The notes under the pieces are model-generated. The model was not told the DNA's origin. It made no database searches and saw nothing but the letters and a program-made list of their open reading frames with translations. From Anaerolineales bacterium (GTDB taxonomy: Bacteria; Chloroflexota; Anaerolineae; Anaerolineales; E44-bin32), in contig DAOVFE010000006.1 in the NCBI GenBank assembly GCA_030673085.1, forward strand, positions 1 through 19,187: a DNA stretch of 19,187 nucleotides. Reading direction: 5' to 3'. Position numbers and translations under genes: made by a program. This document shows positions 16,610-19,187 of this stretch, in pieces. Position 1 is the first letter of the stretch; the number at the start of each line of letters is the position of its first letter.

Positions 16610-16646
16610 ATTTGCTTCCATACCTCTTTGCGGGCAAATATTTTTT
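16610..16646 (+). terminator. Weak candidate terminator after the ftsZ operon
   Basis: A 6-bp stem (ATTTGC/GCAAAT, 18-nt loop) or a tighter 4-5 bp stem inside it is followed by TTTTTT at 16641-16646. The stems are AT-rich and short, so this is a tentative call. Confidence 0.3.
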
Positions 16647-16667
16647 ATAACATCCTCCTTTACCCGA

Positions 16668-16696
16668 TTGCAGCTTCTGACCCCCCAGAGTACAAT
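16668..16696 (+). promoter_or_regulatory. Sigma-70-like promoter of the LCP-like gene
   Basis: TTGCAG (16668-16673) and TACAAT (16691-16696) are separated by 17 nt, a good -10 box with a fair -35 box. Initiation would be near 16703, about 33 nt before ATG 16736. This gene therefore appears to be outside the sigma-54 control of the preceding operon. Confidence 0.5.
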
Positions 16697-16735
16697 GCAT
16701 AAGCTGGTGCCCTAATTTGAGCTGGGCTTTCAATC

Positions 16736-17479
16736 ATGAAGAAATGGCCGCCAAAACTCCTCATCCTTATCGTAGCGATTTGCTGCTTTATGCTGGGTAT
16801 CCTCAGCGTTTGGCTTCGAGCGCCTTCCGATAATGGACCAGTATCATCCCCCGTCAATAATTCGACAAATGAAGATCGCCAAACGACCATCCTTTTTTTA
16901 GGTGTCGACGAGCTTTACGCTCCCGAATCAGAATTATTGGCAGTTTGGTATGCAACCTATCGCCTTCCAGAAAAAGACATTTTTCTGCTGGGTATTTCCG
17001 TAGGAACGCCAATCGCTTCCGCCTCCGGATCATCACTCCGTTCCCTCTTCTATTTGAACAGTGAAGAAGGGGTATCTACAGAATTTTTCTCCGCCCTAAG
17101 TAACCTGACGCCGCTCCAGCCAGACGTTATCATCATCGCCGACAATCATGCTTTTTCAACTCTGGTCGATTACATGGGTGGAGTTCACTTCGATAGTGGC
17201 GAACTTAGTGGCGACCAGGTTATTGGGCTAATCAACTTTCTTTCCGACCAGCCAGATGCACTCTTGGTTACCCAAGATCGTTTGCTGGTTGTCCTTAGCC
17301 AGCAAGGGCCAAATCTTGGCAACACACCCGACCTTACACCAATAACTGCTCTCATTCCTGAACACCTTTATTCCTCAACTGATATAGGACACCTTATGGC
17401 TCTCTTTACCCCCCTGCTCCCCATCACTCCCGCCACAACTCATGTCGATACTTTAACGCCCCCTGACCAAACGGACTGA
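16736..17479 (+). CDS. Membrane-anchored LCP (LytR-CpsA-Psr)-like protein, apparently degenerate
   Basis: A 247-residue protein with an N-terminal hydrophobic anchor (about 7-27, after MKKWPPK), a Ser/Asn-rich linker and a domain that recalls LCP proteins, which transfer polymers to peptidoglycan outside the membrane. TTILFLGVDE (50-59) fits the first LCP strand, KDIFLLGIS follows, and DNHAFSTLVDYMGGVHFD (136-153) fits the LCP block around the lipid pocket. The Arg and Asp residues that bind the pyrophosphate in real LCP enzymes (as in RSDT and the SIPRD block) are not found at the expected places. The C-terminal tail is Pro/Thr-rich. It may be a non-catalytic relative. There is no clear ribosome-binding site; the start is chosen by the anchor. 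Confidence 0.6.
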   Translation: MKKWPPKLLILIVAICCFMLGILSVWLRAPSDNGPVSSPVNNSTNEDRQTTILFLGVDELYAPESELLAVWYATYRLPEKDIFLLGISVGTPIASASGSSLRSLFYLNSEEGVSTEFFSALSNLTPLQPDVIIIADNHAFSTLVDYMGGVHFDSGELSGDQVIGLINFLSDQPDALLVTQDRLLVVLSQQGPNLGNTPDLTPITALIPEHLYSSTDIGHLMALFTPLLPITPATTHVDTLTPPDQTD

Positions 17480-17585
17480 TCCGAGATTTGCACCCTGCTT
17501 GCCCGTCTGGCCTATCCCGGTATATAACCTTTTCAGCATGACTGAAGCATCTGCGCTTATACACGAACTGGCTATACAATATAGG

Positions 17586-17798
17586 TTACATTAAAATCGC
17601 ACCCTCTTGGATCAATGAATATATGCCGCCGGATCCCATAGGCACGTTAGATAATCGCTTAACGTTGAAGTGTTTCTTCTTCATTTTTGGTTGTCCGGGC
17701 AGATATCCCTCAGTCAGAATAAGCTGCGCGTCATTGACGCATGCCGTGCATACATACAGCTTTAGAAACGTTGGATGCAATGTCTCTACTATAATCAC
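17586..17798 (-). pseudogene. Possible zinc-ribbon protein relic or short gene
   Basis: The minus-strand frame is open from the stop at about 17874 down to 17586. It reads FILCPEYGENN just before a GTG at 17798, then about 70 residues with LYVCTAC, LILTEGYLPGQPKMKKK and GSGGIYSLIQEGAIL. CPEYG and CTAC look like the two halves of a zinc ribbon in which the usual CPxCG has become CPxYG. No ATG precedes the first half; a GGGGA lies 10 nt before GTG 17798, which would give a protein without the first knuckle. It could be a decayed gene, a real 70-residue gene or chance. I do not recognise a specific family. Confidence 0.3.
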
Positions 17799-17847
17799 CA
17801 GGTTATTTTCCCCATACTCGGGGCATAATATGAATTCACTGAAATAA

Positions 17848-17874
17848 GCCCAAATGCGAGATAGGCATTTCCCT
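17848..17874 (+). repeat. 27-nt dispersed repeat, copy 1
   Basis: This copy and 19161-19187 agree at 25 of 27 positions. Each contains the inverted repeat AAATGC-(7 nt)-GCATTT. It lies between the possible zinc-ribbon relic and the tRNA terminator. Confidence 0.7.
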
Positions 17875-17910
17875 TACTGGTGGATGCTTTTTTCAGTAGA
17901 CTCATAATAC

Positions 17911-17934
17911 AAAAGAGCCACCAATCAGTGGCTC
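17911..17934 (-). terminator. Intrinsic terminator of tRNA-Leu
   Basis: Read on the minus strand, GAGCCAC, a 6-nt loop and GTGGCTC form a perfect 7-bp stem followed by TTTT. It starts 9 nt after the tRNA 3' end. Confidence 0.85.
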
Positions 17935-17942
17935 CTATTTTA

Positions 17943-18024
17943 TGCGCTGGGCGGGGGTCGAACCCGCACGCCTTGCGGCACATGGCCCTCAACCATGCCT
18001 GTCTGCCAGTTCCAGCACCAGCGC
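17943..18024 (-). tRNA. tRNA-Leu (anticodon GAG)
   Basis: An 82-nt class II tRNA. The acceptor stem GCGCTGG/CCAGCGC pairs fully; the D stem is CTG/CAG; the anticodon arm is CATGG-TTGAGGG-CCATG with anticodon GAG, reading CUU and CUC leucine codons. The long variable arm is TGCC-GCAA-GGCG, and the T arm GCGGG-TTCGACC-CCCGC is perfect. The discriminator is A and CCA is not encoded, so it must be added by the nucleotidyltransferase. The gene has its own promoter and terminator. Confidence 0.96.
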
Positions 18025-18046
18025 GCATAAAATCTTATTCTGCGGT

Positions 18047-18074
18047 ATTATAGCCTAGGTATACCGATTGTCAA
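18047..18074 (-). promoter_or_regulatory. Consensus sigma-70 promoter of tRNA-Leu
   Basis: On the minus strand TTGACA (18074-18069) and TATAAT (18052-18047) are both perfect, with a 16-nt spacer. The -10 ends 22 nt before the mature tRNA 5' end. It points away from plsX. Confidence 0.85.
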
Positions 18075-18125
18075 CTTATTACATCCAAACCTGCAATTAA
18101 CCACTAATCATCGGAGATATTTATT

Positions 18126-19121
18126 ATGCGCATAGTACTAGACGCCATGGGCAGTGACAGCCATCCAGAGCCAGAATTAACCGCCTCAGTCGAAGCTGCT
18201 CGACTTTGGGGCGACCCGATCCTTCTCACCGGGCCGGAAGAGGTGCTTAAACCTCGTCTTGAAGCTATGGCTATCGGCGAAGATCAAGTTAAGGTGTTCC
18301 ATGCTCCTGAAGTTCTTGAGATGACCGATAAGCCGGCCAGGGCTGCACGCGGCAAAGCCAAGAGTTCTATGGCTGTCGGAATGGATCTTCTCAAGTCTGG
18401 CGAGGCAGATGCCTTTATTACCGCAGGCAATACTGGCGGTGCAATGGCCAACGCCCTATTTCGAGTCGGGCGCATAAAGGGCATAAAGCGACCAGCTTTG
18501 ACAGCCACTGTCTCAATCCATGATGGCCTGGTTGTAATCCTCGATATTGGCGCAAATGCTGACTGTAAACCCGAATATTTGATCCAATTCGCCCTTCTTG
18601 GCTCGCTATATGCCCAGAATATATATCATCAGCCTTCACCTAAAGTTGGCCTACTTTCGAACGGCGAAGAGGCTGGTAAAGGCAATCAATTAATCAAGGA
18701 AACCTATCCCTTGATGGAAACGCTCAATATCAATTTCATTGGAAACGTGGAACCCAAAGAGCTCTTCACTGGTGGAGTTGACGTTGTTGTTACCGATGGA
18801 TTTTCGGGCAATATCTTAATTAAATCCAGCGAGGCTGTTTCCCGTTTTTTGATTCATTCGATTAGCAAAGAAATTAAATCTGGGGCGCTAACATCGCTCG
18901 GAGGACTATTGGCAAAGCCCGCTTTTAAAAGTGTGGCTGAAATGCTTGACCCTTCGGAATATGGCGCAGCTCCTCTTCTAGGCATCGATGGGCTTGTCTT
19001 CATTGGCCATGGACGATCTGATGCCAAAGCCCTGATCAGCGCTATTAAAGTCGCACGTCAAGCCGTTGCCGGCGATCTACTTAATTCAATGCGGAATATG
19101 GTCAAAACCTATATGGCTTGA
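18126..19121 (+). CDS. plsX: PlsX, phosphate acyltransferase
   Basis: PlsX converts acyl-ACP plus phosphate to acyl-phosphate, the donor for PlsY in phosphatidic acid synthesis; it works at the inner face of the membrane. The 331-residue product has the family start MRIVLDAMGSDSHPEPE, the SSMAVGMDLLKSGEADAF block (81-98), ITAGNTGGAMA, the ILDIGANADCKPEYLIQFA stretch near 138, LLSNGEEAGKGN near 178, VVTDGFSGNILIKS near 222 and YGAAPLLGIDGL near 282. Length is normal for the family. GGAG at 18113-18116 lies 9 nt before ATG 18126. I did not find a convincing plus-strand promoter in the 101-nt gap shared with the divergent tRNA. It looks like an ordinary housekeeping gene unrelated to the sigma-54 cluster; later fatty-acid genes may follow beyond the edge. 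Confidence 0.96.
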   Translation: MRIVLDAMGSDSHPEPELTASVEAARLWGDPILLTGPEEVLKPRLEAMAIGEDQVKVFHAPEVLEMTDKPARAARGKAKSSMAVGMDLLKSGEADAFITAGNTGGAMANALFRVGRIKGIKRPALTATVSIHDGLVVILDIGANADCKPEYLIQFALLGSLYAQNIYHQPSPKVGLLSNGEEAGKGNQLIKETYPLMETLNINFIGNVEPKELFTGGVDVVVTDGFSGNILIKSSEAVSRFLIHSISKEIKSGALTSLGGLLAKPAFKSVAEMLDPSEYGAAPLLGIDGLVFIGHGRSDAKALISAIKVARQAVAGDLLNSMRNMVKTYMA

Positions 19122-19160
19122 TCTACAAATGAAAATGTGGCATGACTACACTTAAAAAAA

Positions 19161-19187
19161 GCCCAAATGCGAGAAAGGCATTTTCCT
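19161..19187 (+). repeat. 27-nt dispersed repeat, copy 2 (reaches window edge)
   Basis: It begins after a run of seven A and matches copy 1 at 25 of 27 positions, including the AAATGC/GCATTT inverted repeat. The true right end lies outside the window. Read on the minus strand it is a small hairpin followed by GGGC and seven T, so it might act as a terminator for a leftward gene. Confidence 0.65.

Larger units (their letters stand above)
16490..16735 (+). other. Intergenic region between the ftsZ operon and the LCP-like gene
   Basis: No gene is supported in these 246 nt. A small hairpin GTGC-TTA-GCAC occurs at 16563-16573. Two overlapping weak inverted repeats (ATTTGC 16610-16615 with GCAAAT 16634-16639, or TTTG/CAAA at 16627-16638) precede a run of six T at 16641-16646 and could terminate the ftsZ operon, although the stems are poor. 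A sigma-70-like promoter lies at the downstream end. Confidence 0.55.
17480..17942 (+). other. Mostly non-coding gap between the LCP-like gene and tRNA-Leu
   Basis: These 463 nt hold no secure gene. They contain a possible minus-strand zinc-ribbon relic (17586-17798), one copy of a 27-nt repeat (17848-17874) and the tRNA terminator (17911-17934). I see no clear terminator for the LCP-like gene. Confidence 0.6.

Noticed and set aside
16704..16720. TGGTGC with TTTGA before the LCP-like gene as a sigma-54 site
   Set aside because: Both halves deviate and GC is absent at -12; the overlapping sigma-70 boxes fit better.
17539..17595. 18-residue ORF starting MTEASALIHE
   Set aside because: Too short, with no ribosome-binding site and no supporting context.
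17623..17847. 74-residue plus-strand ORF in the gap
   Set aside because: No ribosome-binding site or recognisable motif; the opposite strand has the better zinc-ribbon signal.
17795..18028. 77-residue minus-strand ORF
   Set aside because: It runs through the tRNA-Leu gene and its terminator.
19138..19153. TGGCAT resembling a fourth sigma-54 -24 element after plsX
   Set aside because: The -12 position holds CT instead of GC at the required spacing.

Overview
The window looks like a roughly 50% GC bacterial chromosome segment, most likely from the Chloroflexota (Anaerolineae-like). That placement is an inference from protein style: a Chloroflexota-flavoured FtsZ, cytosolic TPR giants and a gingipain/CHAT-like peptidase. 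No marker gene here settles it. Apart from trmFO (cut by the left edge), one tRNA-Leu and one doubtful short ORF, all genes lie on the plus strand.

Layout. 1-650: 5' part of trmFO (tRNA methylation), minus strand. 676-4140 and on to 5319: a tight three-gene operon encoding sigma-54 (rpoN), a soluble PAS/GAF-type histidine kinase and an NtrC-type activator that ends right after its AAA+ domain, with no Fis DNA-binding domain. 5328-13550: a small two-helix membrane protein, a 1713-residue TPR protein and a TPR plus gingipain/CHAT-like cysteine-peptidase protein, the last two overlapping by 4 nt. 13559-16489: a cytosolic TIM-barrel hydrolase-like protein, an FtsZ homologue with an altered catalytic T7 loop, a 77-residue protein and a 67-residue single-helix membrane protein, with overlapping or closely spaced genes. 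16736-17479: a degenerate LCP (LytR-CpsA-Psr)-like membrane-anchored protein behind its own sigma-70-like promoter. 17480-17942: a mostly non-coding gap with a possible decayed zinc-ribbon ORF and one copy of a 27-nt repeat. 17943-18024: tRNA-Leu(GAG) on the minus strand with a consensus promoter and a terminator. 18126-19121: plsX (phospholipid/fatty acid synthesis). 19161-19187: the second repeat copy, running into the window edge.

The main point is a self-contained sigma-54 circuit. Three near-perfect -24/-12 promoters (676-691, 5328-5343, 13559-13574) sit in exactly the three gaps that precede the rpoN-kinase-activator operon, the TPR/peptidase operon and the FtsZ operon. The cluster therefore encodes the sigma factor, the sensor, the activator and the likely target genes together. 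A second link joins the two effector operons: the C-terminal ~90 residues of the peptidase protein resemble the complete 77-residue protein encoded next to ftsZ, except that the peptidase copy carries a Cys/His-rich insertion. I read the whole as a candidate undescribed signal-controlled system coupling a caspase-fold peptidase with giant TPR scaffolds to a tubulin-like filament and membrane proteins. The function (division control, stress response, programmed dormancy or death) cannot be decided from sequence alone.
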